From: Nitrospirales bacterium
GTDB taxonomy: Bacteria > Nitrospirota > Nitrospiria > Nitrospirales > UBA8639
Assembly (NCBI GenBank): GCA_029261235.1
Contig: JAJDBS010000079.1
Location: 35,954 to 99,953 of the forward strand
Direction: 5' to 3'
Length of the DNA stretch: 64,000 nucleotides
Positions 24,325 to 32,702 of this stretch are shown here, piece by piece. A program made the position numbers and the translations under genes. A model generated the notes under the pieces. It did not search any database. It was not told the origin of the DNA and saw only the letters and a program-made list of their open reading frames with translations. Position 1 is the stretch's first letter. Each line of letters starts with the position of its first letter.

Positions 24325-25968
24325 ATGAAAGTTGTCATGTTGTTTCCTTCATGGACTGGAGTGTATGGAGGCCTCATAAGATATTTTGCAAAGCGTTCTT
24401 CAACTTGGCCCCCTTTAAATTTAGCTTTGTTAGCAGCGATAGCTGAGCAGCATGGGCATGAGGTAGAAATCATTGATGGAGAGGTCGAAGGCTACTCCAA
24501 CGAAGAAATTGTGAAAAGAGCGTTGTTACGAAATCCTGATCTGATTGCGATGACGGCGACGAGTCCTTTTTTTCACATCAATAAGGCTGTTGCAGAGTTG
24601 CTGAAACAAAGAGCTCCTAAGGTTCCTGTGGTCATTGGGGGACCACATATCACGATAATGAAAGAAAAAGCATTTGCTCGGGCATTTGACTTTGCATTTG
24701 TGAGCGAAGCAGAAAATAGCTGGCCACAATTCTTGGATCATTATGAAAATGGAAAGGATATCTCCGAAATTAAGGGATTAATTTATTGGGAAAATGGAGA
24801 AATCAAATCGACTGGACAGCCGGATGATATTGAAGAAATTGATTCACTGCCGTTTCCTGCCAGACATTTACTTCCCATGGAGCAGTATAAGCTGGGTACC
24901 TTACATGGTAGGAAGAATTTTACTTCGATTCAAACGATGCGGGGATGTCCATGGAAATGTATTTTTTGTGCATCGGCAGCTCTCAAGACAACTTCCATGC
25001 GCGTGCGTTCTCCAAAATCTGTGGTTGCCGAAATGAAATCTGTCGTCAAACAATTGGGCATTCGTCATTTTTATATCGTTGACGATGTCATGACTCTTTG
25101 GAGAGAGCATATTATTGAAATCTGTGACTTGATCGATCGTGAAGGACTTGTTGTGACACTGGAAGGAAGCACCAGAGCAAATCTCGTCGATGATTCATTG
25201 ATTGAACGATTGACGAAGAGTGGCCTGATACGGTTGTCGTTTGGATTAGAGACGGTTGACTCAGAAATGCGGAAGACCATGAAAAAGCAAGTACCCTTAG
25301 AACACTACGTGAAGGCCAATGCGACCTGCAATCGTCATGGGGTTGAAGCGTTGAACTCAGTCATGATTGGACTTCCAGGAGAAACACGGGAGACGGTACA
25401 GCAGACGCTTGATTTTCTTGGAAATTCTCGTGATGTTAAACAAGCAAATTTCGCAATTGCCGTTCCGTATCCTGGCACCGAGTTTCATGATATGGCGGTT
25501 GATGGAAACCATGGCATTGAACTCATGACAAAAGATTTTTCTGAATACCGACGGTATGGGAGTGCAGTGACTTCAGTGAATGGTCTGACTCCCCAAGACT
25601 TGATCGAGCTACAGAATGAAGGATTCGTGCGTATTTATTCAGCCCCGTGGCGGTGGAGACCGATGATTAAAAAACAGGGAATTTTGGGTGGAGTGCTTAC
25701 CCTGTTCCGTGTGGGGCAGCTGGTCATGAGAAAACTGATTCCACGTTCTGTCCTCACAAGGGAGTCACGAAAACTTGGCCAATTACCAGAGCCGCTCTTC
25801 TCTGAATCTTCCATTCCAAAAGGAGAGCATTTGAATGATGAAAATGGTAAGCCGATACAAGAGCCTGCCCTTGAGCATAGTCCTACGCTCATTCAAGTGT
25901 CTAGCCATAAAAATCATGAACCTGTTACTGCTGGCCATTTCGGGACTCCGAATAGTCCTAATTTTTAA
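24325..25968 (+). CDS. Second B12-binding-domain radical SAM protein
   Basis: A 547-residue protein with a B12-binding-like N-terminal domain (about 1-150; VVIGGPHITIMKEKAF, then FVSEAENSW) and a radical SAM core. The cluster motif is C208-x3-C212-x2-C215 in RGCPWKCIFCAS. SFGLETVDSEMRKTM and MIGLPGETRETV follow. The C-terminal 100 residues are less conserved and charged. It differs from the other radical SAM gene nearby and is not a recent copy. Such enzymes often methylate sp3 carbons or build unusual sugar or lipid parts. TAGGAGGACC gives a good ribosome site. Substrate unknown. Confidence 0.85.
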   Translation: MKVVMLFPSWTGVYGGLIRYFAKRSSTWPPLNLALLAAIAEQHGHEVEIIDGEVEGYSNEEIVKRALLRNPDLIAMTATSPFFHINKAVAELLKQRAPKVPVVIGGPHITIMKEKAFARAFDFAFVSEAENSWPQFLDHYENGKDISEIKGLIYWENGEIKSTGQPDDIEEIDSLPFPARHLLPMEQYKLGTLHGRKNFTSIQTMRGCPWKCIFCASAALKTTSMRVRSPKSVVAEMKSVVKQLGIRHFYIVDDVMTLWREHIIEICDLIDREGLVVTLEGSTRANLVDDSLIERLTKSGLIRLSFGLETVDSEMRKTMKKQVPLEHYVKANATCNRHGVEALNSVMIGLPGETRETVQQTLDFLGNSRDVKQANFAIAVPYPGTEFHDMAVDGNHGIELMTKDFSEYRRYGSAVTSVNGLTPQDLIELQNEGFVRIYSAPWRWRPMIKKQGILGGVLTLFRVGQLVMRKLIPRSVLTRESRKLGQLPEPLFSESSIPKGEHLNDENGKPIQEPALEHSPTLIQVSSHKNHEPVTAGHFGTPNSPNF

Positions 25969-26042
25969 CCAAAGGGTTTTCTCTTTTCCCTTAAGTAAGG
26001 GGAATGACATAAAAGTGGTTTCTAAAAAACGAGGCATTTCCA

Positions 26043-29000
26043 ATGAACGACAAGACTCTGAATCAACAGTTTTTCATCAACAAAGGAAAAAAACCAAAGA
26101 TCTTGCTTGTTCCATTGGAAGCGAATTCCTGGACCAATGCTCGGGGTCTACCTCATTCTTTAAATTTTGGGTATGTCGATGGATTAGAGGCTAATGGCGT
26201 GGAATGTCTTATGATTCCTGCCCAGCTTATGGGAGAAAAACCTATCTCTGAACTGTCGTCGACATCCTGGCTTAGGCATATTAAAACCATTTGTGCAGGA
26301 CACGAGTTTGATCAGGTTTGGTTCGAGATGGTGCATAGTTATCTCGATGATGTTTTTTTAGATTGGATCGTCACTCGAGTGCCTGTCCGTCTGGGTTGTA
26401 TGTATGAAAATTTTGAGATTTCTGAGGACGAGTATGCCCAAAATCCGGAAGGCGCAGAAAGAAGAAAGGCCAATGTCTCCAAGCATTTGCCCTATGCCAC
26501 GCATGTGATGGTTATCGATGAACATGAGGTCGAGAAAGTTCGGGCTGGTACGGGCAAACCCACCATTTGGTTTCCAAATGGAATAGCTTCACGTTTTATC
26601 TGTGATACACCATTGCCTAGTTCCAATGCTCATGCGGTCTTTTTTGGTGCGTTGTATAGTAAGCGACAAGGGTGGCTGGATCATCCTGAATTGGAAAATT
26701 TGTTTGTTCGTCCCAATACGTCTCCAGAAGTTGCTACCAAATTCCCAGAACTATTTGACGAACTTCAGATCGTGACTCAACAAAATCTTGGCATAAGAAA
26801 CGACATTGATCATCATGATCTTACTCAATATTTGAATGCCCTAAAACCCATACGAGAACAGTGTACTTCACTCTTTTTGTCTGGTCTTCAGGCTGGCTGT
26901 GCCGTGGTGAACCTTCCTCAATTTGCTAGGGTCTATGCCAGTAGAGTCGTCGAGGGAATGGCTGCCGGACGCCCAGTCATTGCGGCCGAGATTCCTGACA
27001 GTCCACGAGCAAAAGTATTATTCGAGGATGGAAAGGAAATTCTTTTGTTCCGGTCAGATGATCCTACTCAGTTGTCCCATCATATTCGTCGGATTCAACA
27101 TGATCCGGAATTTGCTCGTCGAATTGCCGCCAATGCTCAGCACAGACTTCGGTCGTGTTACACCAGTGAAATCCTGGTTGGCCAGGTTCTTCATTGGCTA
27201 GAAACGGGGCAAGTACCAATCTTCGAGGATAGAGACCGTTTACCATCACTTAGGAAAACGGTTGGAGTAAAGACGTTGAAACAACATTCTTCAAATCATC
27301 AAGATCCACCTGGAACTCACCAACATGACAAGCTCCATTGGCTATCTTTTCAGCAAGTAAAAAATAGCACTCAAGCTTTGAGTGAACCGTTTCTGCAATG
27401 GGTTCGGGATGTTGGCCATGTCGATGTGTTTATTGAGACCGGAACATTTCTTGGCGATACCGCGGAAATTGCAAGTAGGGTTTTCAGCGAAGTTCACACT
27501 ATTGAATTGAGCGATGAGATCTACCAGAAGGCCCAAAAACGTCTTGAACGATATGTGAACTGCCACGCTCATAGGGGAGACTCGCCGATCGTTTTGGAAC
27601 GCATCCTTCCCCATATTAAAGGGAATATTCTTTTTTGGCTTGATGGTCATTACAGCGGAGGAATTACCGCTAAGACCAATAAGAATACCCCGATTCTTGA
27701 TGAATTATTGGCCACCGAGAAAAGTGGTCTCACTGATCCGTTCATCCTCATTGATGATATTCGACTTTTTCAGAAGACCTCTGATCAATTTATTTCGGAA
27801 TCGTCTCTTGATGGGTACCCGACAGTCCATGAAGTTTGGATGGCCATCAAACGTTTGGGCTCCAACTACCAACTTGCCATTATTGGGGATAGTGCATTGT
27901 TCTATCCCAAACATACTGGCATTGTCGTGTCTTCTGTTGTCGAAGGCTGCACGATGAGCAGACTCTTTGACGGAGACAGTCTTGCCCTTGAAAGTGTTCT
28001 TGCAGGTGAAAATGCGATTGTTCAAGCAAGCGGGGTGGAGTTGGAGGTCATTCAACAATTACCACAAGCGTTTGCTGCAGATGAGGTCTTTGGGCTGGGA
28101 AGTCATTATCGTCTTTGGTATGGACTGACGCTCATGGGTCAGGGGGAATATTCCCAAGCAGTTGAACAATTTCAAAAAGCGATGAATCTTGGTCTTTCTC
28201 ATTGGCGAGTAGATTGGTATCTGGCCAAAGCTGCTCATGAAGCAGGCCATTCAGAGAATGCTCTATCGGCTCTTCGTCGGGTACTGGTGGTTGTGCCAGA
28301 ATTTCGTGAGGCGCAGGAATTGTCTGCTGAACTAATGCATGGAGAAAGTCGTACTCACTCTTCTATATTTGATGATGCCAAGAAGACCTTGAATGGTCAA
28401 AAAGTTTTGACGGGCCATCTAGAAGAGATTTGCCAAGCTGGAAAAGTTGCCAGTGGAGGAACCCTTCGTCTTCACCTTGGTTGCGGTCAAAATCACCTTG
28501 CAGGGTATGTCAATGTAGATTTTCCAGTCTCCGAGCATGATGTCATGACACCAAAGGCTGATCTTTTCATTGATATCTTACAGATAAAACTTCCAGAAGC
28601 GACGGTTGACGAAGTCCGTTCCCATCATATGTTTGAACATTTTTCCCGAGTTACGGCTTTGGCGCTTTTGATTCGATGGCATCAATGGTTGAAAGTCGGG
28701 GGAAGACTCAGGATAGAAACACCTGATTTTCTTGGCAGCGCCAAGACTTTTTGTAGTCAAGATTCGTGGAGAGTCAAAATGGGCCTCATACGGCATCTTG
28801 CTGGAGATCAATCCTCACATTGGGGGTATCATCTTGATGATTGGTTTCCAGAGCGGTTTGAGCATACATTCAGAAAGCTTGGGTTTGAATCGGTCGAAGT
28901 GCGGTCATGGAAGTGGGAACATGAACCTTTTCTGGCAAATGTCGACGTTGTTGGGGTTAAGACCCAGCAGATTGCATTATCAGAACTACTCCGTCGCGCT

Positions 29001-30098
29001 GACGAGCTATTATGGGAAAGTACTGTTTCAGACGATGAACGTCCAACCTATGAAGTTTGGAGGAAACAACTTCGAGATATCGTATCGGGGAGATTGGAGC
29101 CAACATCGAGTCAACTATCTTCAATGGGTAAGGAAGTAGAACATTCAAACTCATCACTCACTCTTCTCCTGCCGAACGCACTATTAGAAAAAACTGCCGG
29201 AATTCCTTTGGCTGATATTCACGGATTCAATCAAGCGGAACGCGATGCATGGATTCAATCAAAAGCTAAAACCATACAAGCTGGTGCAAGCGTGTTGGAT
29301 GTCGGAGCAGGAACTTGCCCTTACCGTGATTTCTTTTCCCATTGTGACTACAAAACACATGATTTTAAACAATATGAAGGGGTGAAGCTGGGAAACACCA
29401 CACAATACGGACAGATTGATTATATGTCTGACATTGTTGCCCTCCCGGTTCCAGACCATTCGTTCGATGTGGTGATGTGTAGTGAAGTCTTGGAACATGT
29501 CCCAGAACCGATTAAGGCTCTGCAAGAGATGGCTCGGATTCTCAAACCCGAAGGCCGTCTCTTTCTTACGGCGCCATTGGGATCAGGGTTACATCAGTTA
29601 CCTTTTCATTATTACGGAGGCTATACCCCTGAGTGGTATAAACACTTTGGTAAGCAATTTCATCTTCATGTAGCTGAAATTGTGCCCAATGGAAGATTTT
29701 TTAAGCTATTGGCACAGGAATGTGCTCGCGTAGCCTGGACATTTGATCAACATCAACATCTTCATGGAGAGCATGCTTCAACTATTCATCAATTGTTCAA
29801 TGAGTGGCTTCCTCGTTATCTTTCCTGGATGGATAATGAATGTCCTAATGACCAATTTACCGTCGGCTACCATGTCGAAATGATAAAGAAGCATGATTCT
29901 GTACAGCCTGCCACAGAACAAGTCGATCTCTTAGAGTACACCCGCCGAAATCATCGAAACCCTTCTACATTTGTGTCTTTAGCTCACAATGAATTCAAGG
30001 GAGGCAACCCTCGACGAGCGAAACGGTATGTAAAAGCCGCTCTGGCCTTAGAGCCGGATCATTTGGAAGCGAAAAACCTCATGGAGATTCTTTCTTGA
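26043..30098 (+). CDS. Fused glycosyltransferase / three methyltransferase-like domains / TPR protein (1351 aa)
   Basis: A 1351-residue cytoplasmic multidomain protein. Residues 15-395 are a CgeB/GT4-like glycosyltransferase with ASRVVEGMAAGRPVIAAEIP. Residues 455-640 resemble a Rossmann methyltransferase-like domain (IETGTFLGDTAEIA, then VHTIELSDEIY and WLDGHYSGG). TPR-like helices follow at about 683-763. A class I methyltransferase-like domain starts near 808 (LRLHLGCGQNHLAGYVNVDF). Another occupies about 1080-1250 (VLDVGAGTCPYRDFF, then CSEVLEHVPEP and ILKPEGRLFLTAP). The last 50 residues are TPR-like again. It could transfer and methylate glycan residues in one complex. The linker sequences are long and low in complexity, typical of fused modules. 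Confidence 0.8.
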   Translation: MNDKTLNQQFFINKGKKPKILLVPLEANSWTNARGLPHSLNFGYVDGLEANGVECLMIPAQLMGEKPISELSSTSWLRHIKTICAGHEFDQVWFEMVHSYLDDVFLDWIVTRVPVRLGCMYENFEISEDEYAQNPEGAERRKANVSKHLPYATHVMVIDEHEVEKVRAGTGKPTIWFPNGIASRFICDTPLPSSNAHAVFFGALYSKRQGWLDHPELENLFVRPNTSPEVATKFPELFDELQIVTQQNLGIRNDIDHHDLTQYLNALKPIREQCTSLFLSGLQAGCAVVNLPQFARVYASRVVEGMAAGRPVIAAEIPDSPRAKVLFEDGKEILLFRSDDPTQLSHHIRRIQHDPEFARRIAANAQHRLRSCYTSEILVGQVLHWLETGQVPIFEDRDRLPSLRKTVGVKTLKQHSSNHQDPPGTHQHDKLHWLSFQQVKNSTQALSEPFLQWVRDVGHVDVFIETGTFLGDTAEIASRVFSEVHTIELSDEIYQKAQKRLERYVNCHAHRGDSPIVLERILPHIKGNILFWLDGHYSGGITAKTNKNTPILDELLATEKSGLTDPFILIDDIRLFQKTSDQFISESSLDGYPTVHEVWMAIKRLGSNYQLAIIGDSALFYPKHTGIVVSSVVEGCTMSRLFDGDSLALESVLAGENAIVQASGVELEVIQQLPQAFAADEVFGLGSHYRLWYGLTLMGQGEYSQAVEQFQKAMNLGLSHWRVDWYLAKAAHEAGHSENALSALRRVLVVVPEFREAQELSAELMHGESRTHSSIFDDAKKTLNGQKVLTGHLEEICQAGKVASGGTLRLHLGCGQNHLAGYVNVDFPVSEHDVMTPKADLFIDILQIKLPEATVDEVRSHHMFEHFSRVTALALLIRWHQWLKVGGRLRIETPDFLGSAKTFCSQDSWRVKMGLIRHLAGDQSSHWGYHLDDWFPERFEHTFRKLGFESVEVRSWKWEHEPFLANVDVVGVKTQQIALSELLRRADELLWESTVSDDERPTYEVWRKQLRDIVSGRLEPTSSQLSSMGKEVEHSNSSLTLLLPNALLEKTAGIPLADIHGFNQAERDAWIQSKAKTIQAGASVLDVGAGTCPYRDFFSHCDYKTHDFKQYEGVKLGNTTQYGQIDYMSDIVALPVPDHSFDVVMCSEVLEHVPEPIKALQEMARILKPEGRLFLTAPLGSGLHQLPFHYYGGYTPEWYKHFGKQFHLHVAEIVPNGRFFKLLAQECARVAWTFDQHQHLHGEHASTIHQLFNEWLPRYLSWMDNECPNDQFTVGYHVEMIKKHDSVQPATEQVDLLEYTRRNHRNPSTFVSLAHNEFKGGNPRRAKRYVKAALALEPDHLEAKNLMEILS

Positions 30099-30137
30099 TG
30101 AGATAGGTATCTGTTTTAAATTTATGTTCTCAGCTTC

Positions 30138-31295
30138 ATGCCCACCCAATTCTCATTCAATCGTCCCGGTGATATGAATTTTCCGACGGAGTCGCCAGAG
30201 TTTTTTTGGACTACCGTTTTTGTTATCACCATTGGTGATGCCACCTTTCCAGACTGTCAAGAAGCGGTGCGTTCTCAGGACACACAGAAATTTATTTTGA
30301 ATATTGTCAGAAATATTCATCCTATGAGTGCCGCGTTCCAAGAAATGATTCGGAGATGTGCAACTGAATATTTCATTCAAGTTGATGAAGACATGCTTTT
30401 GAAGCCGACAGCAGTCCGAGAGATGGAGTTAATGATGAGGCAGGCTCCGGAAAACGTTGGAATGATCTGTTTTCATCTTTTTGATGTTGATCGTAATATA
30501 AAGATTCAAGGAGTGAAAATTTATCGAACTGCAGCAATGAAAACCTTGAGATTTAAAGATGTGAAGGCCTGTGAAATGGATTTATTGGAGCAAATGGCCA
30601 ATAAGGGAATACGATGGATTTTACATCCTACAATTCAAGGACGTCACGGAACCGAATATTCTCCAGAGACGATCTATCGGCGTTATAAGAGTATGTATGA
30701 AAAAGATATTCGGGAATGGAATGACGTGACCGAAGATATTCGTCAAAAAGCGACGCAATTCCGTGAAACAGGAGACTCTCTGGCACTTTTTGCCTTGATG
30801 GGTGCAGTCGATGGAATTGTGAGTGCCCCTTACGCAGAAGATCATGAGAAGGATTTCACGCGATATGATTTGAAATCCTTGGAAGTGTTACGCCGGATAT
30901 TTTTAGAAACACATTCTTTTCCACTGTCTTATGAACAGGGACGTGATGTCAAACGCCTGTCTTTAAATCTGCCCATTCCAGTAGAACAAGTCAGATGGAC
31001 CGGTGTTGAACATTCTTTTTCTCCAAAATCAAAAAATGAAGAAAAAAACGAATTGAAGATCACAACGGAGACTCTTCACGCGCCATCAATGAAGAAGAAA
31101 CGGATTCTCTTAGCTTGCAACTATTTTTGGCCCTCGGTCGGAGGGGTGGAGACGGTCGTGGCCAACTTAGGTTGTGAGTTAGGGAAGCAGGGATATCAAG
31201 TCGATGTCGCTACGGCTGCTTTGGCGAACCGGACTCGTCCGGAATATCACGGTATGCACATTATTTCTATGGATGTGCAGACGACTCGAAAATGA
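30138..31295 (+). CDS. Glycosyltransferase, N-terminal part (GT-A domain plus start of GT4), ended by in-frame TGA
   Basis: A 385-residue reading frame. Residues 25-250 look like a GT-A-fold transferase with an acidic metal site (FIQVDEDMLLKP). From about residue 319 a GT4 N-terminal lobe begins (KKRILLACNYFWPSVGGVET) and is cut off after about 65 residues by TGA at 31293-31295. The same frame stays open after the stop and encodes the rest of a GT4 enzyme up to 32246, so this and the next entry look like one roughly 700-residue gene split by a nonsense codon. The first domain may still be active alone. No clear Shine-Dalgarno precedes the ATG. Confidence 0.7.
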   Translation: MPTQFSFNRPGDMNFPTESPEFFWTTVFVITIGDATFPDCQEAVRSQDTQKFILNIVRNIHPMSAAFQEMIRRCATEYFIQVDEDMLLKPTAVREMELMMRQAPENVGMICFHLFDVDRNIKIQGVKIYRTAAMKTLRFKDVKACEMDLLEQMANKGIRWILHPTIQGRHGTEYSPETIYRRYKSMYEKDIREWNDVTEDIRQKATQFRETGDSLALFALMGAVDGIVSAPYAEDHEKDFTRYDLKSLEVLRRIFLETHSFPLSYEQGRDVKRLSLNLPIPVEQVRWTGVEHSFSPKSKNEEKNELKITTETLHAPSMKKKRILLACNYFWPSVGGVETVVANLGCELGKQGYQVDVATAALANRTRPEYHGMHIISMDVQTTRK

Positions 31296-31340
31296 GGTTC
31301 GAACAGCTATCCCTCTCTGTGTTGGGAGTTTTATCAATTA

Positions 31341-32246
31341 TTGGCTTCTGGGGAGTATGGTGCCTGTGTCTTATTCGGAAATCCAGAGAATTGGTTGATG
31401 GTGGGCTTGTTACTAGGAGATATTTCTCCTCGAACAAAATTATTTATTCAATTACTTGTGAATAATGAAAGCTTTGAAAGATGGGGGCATGATCTTTCGA
31501 TCTGTGATCGGGTGACTAAAATTTTACAAAAAGCCGATGGGGCTTTGGCGTTAACCCAACAAGGAATTGATGCTGGATTTATGAACAAAGCCGGGCTATC
31601 GCCGCTCTATTTTTCCAATGCGACAACTCCGGCAGTCCAGAATATGAATTTTCGGGAGACGTATGGTATTCACCGAGAGGCTTTTTTGATTGTTCATGTT
31701 GCGAATATCTGGAAAGTGAAAAACCATCTTGGCCTCATTCGCACGTTTTCAGCCATACCTCCTAATTGGAAATTGGTGTTGATCGGAATGCCATATGATA
31801 AAGGTGAGCCAGAGGAAACGGAACATGGAAAGCAAGTTGCTGAAGCTTTGCAAGGCCGTCCAGAAATTCTCTATATTCCAGGATTACCCAGCAAGGACAT
31901 TGCTGCGGCAATACAAACGGCAAATATGATCGTACTGGCCTCTCATTCTGAAATTTCTCCGATGGTCATTGTTGAGGCGATGAGCTATGGAACGCCATGG
32001 GTCGCAACACCAGAATGTGGTGATGTGGCTGAAAAAGCTGGAGGCATTGTGGCGCCCTTGAATGTATTTCCCACTATTTTGCAGATTCTTTGTCAGCATA
32101 CCGACCTCTGTGAGTCATTGGGGATGTTGGGTTATGCGCATTGGGAGGCGTGTTTTAGTTGGGATGTGGTGGGAAAGTGGTGGGTCGAGCTGGTGGAACA
32201 GGGACGTCCTTCTTCTACCTTTGACATGCCCGCAAGAAATCATTGA
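31341..32246 (+). CDS. Glycosyltransferase, C-terminal GT4 part of the interrupted gene
   Basis: About 301 residues in the same frame as the preceding entry, downstream of its TGA. It carries the C-terminal GT4 lobe: HREAFLIVHVANIWKVKNHL, WKLVLIGMP, the donor-site EISPMVIVEAMSYGTP with the EX7E pair, and TPECGDVAEKAGG. The N-terminal acceptor lobe that a GT4 needs is encoded before the stop codon, so as a separate protein it would be incomplete. The TTG at 31341 and ATG at 31398 are only formal starts, and neither has a good ribosome site. It is best read as the distal half of a broken or read-through gene. Confidence 0.6.
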   Translation: MASGEYGACVLFGNPENWLMVGLLLGDISPRTKLFIQLLVNNESFERWGHDLSICDRVTKILQKADGALALTQQGIDAGFMNKAGLSPLYFSNATTPAVQNMNFRETYGIHREAFLIVHVANIWKVKNHLGLIRTFSAIPPNWKLVLIGMPYDKGEPEETEHGKQVAEALQGRPEILYIPGLPSKDIAAAIQTANMIVLASHSEISPMVIVEAMSYGTPWVATPECGDVAEKAGGIVAPLNVFPTILQILCQHTDLCESLGMLGYAHWEACFSWDVVGKWWVELVEQGRPSSTFDMPARNH

Positions 32247-32702
32247 ACAAATGAATACACTCCAGACTCGGCTCAATGAAATCTTAGAATGCACTGACTC
32301 CTTATCTTCTGATGGGCAATCGATTCATTTTCAAGGACCGACCCACCAGGACTCCTCTCTTTCTCCCCGGACTTCTCTTCCTCCTTCTCGTGTCATTGGG
32401 TGTTAGCCTGATTCCGGCTGGGCTTGCCTGTCTTTTCTCAGAATCTTGATCATTCTCTGGCCATTCCCACTTTTTGGGATTCTTCTTTGCATACAGTTGA
32501 TGAAGGAGGGAGACAAAACCTGTGGTTCAAGATTCCTGCTTTCTTCTGCAGCTGTTTTTTGACAGAAAAATCTATCGATCCTCAAAAGGATGGGAAGGCC
32601 GATGCTGTGATTGATCTTGGAACAATTTTCCATGAGGCACTATTTGCCTAGAAGTCTTGCTTCTTGGCCCTATTATATGAGGCTTCCAGAGGAGGTTTGA
32701 CC
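32247..32702 (+). other. 456-base stretch without a supported gene
   Basis: It lies between the interrupted glycosyltransferase and the giant transferase. A +1-shifted frame continues past the GT4 stop with EIIEQMNTLQTRLNEI-like helical text up to 32406, which may be the original C-terminus lost by a frameshift. A further 75-codon frame (32424-32651) has no recognisable feature. The end holds AGAGGAGG at 32688-32695, the ribosome site of the giant gene. The region reads like decayed coding DNA. Confidence 0.45.

Noticed and set aside
25835-26194. 119-codon frame overlapping the radical SAM end and the fused transferase start
   Set aside because: Overlaps two well-supported genes in another frame and has no recognisable feature.
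31293-31295. TGA as a selenocysteine codon
   Set aside because: No obvious SECIS-like hairpin directly follows, and glycosyltransferases of this type have no known Sec at this position.
32424-32651. 75-codon frame before the giant gene
   Set aside because: No ribosome site, no family features, and it lies in a stretch that looks decayed.
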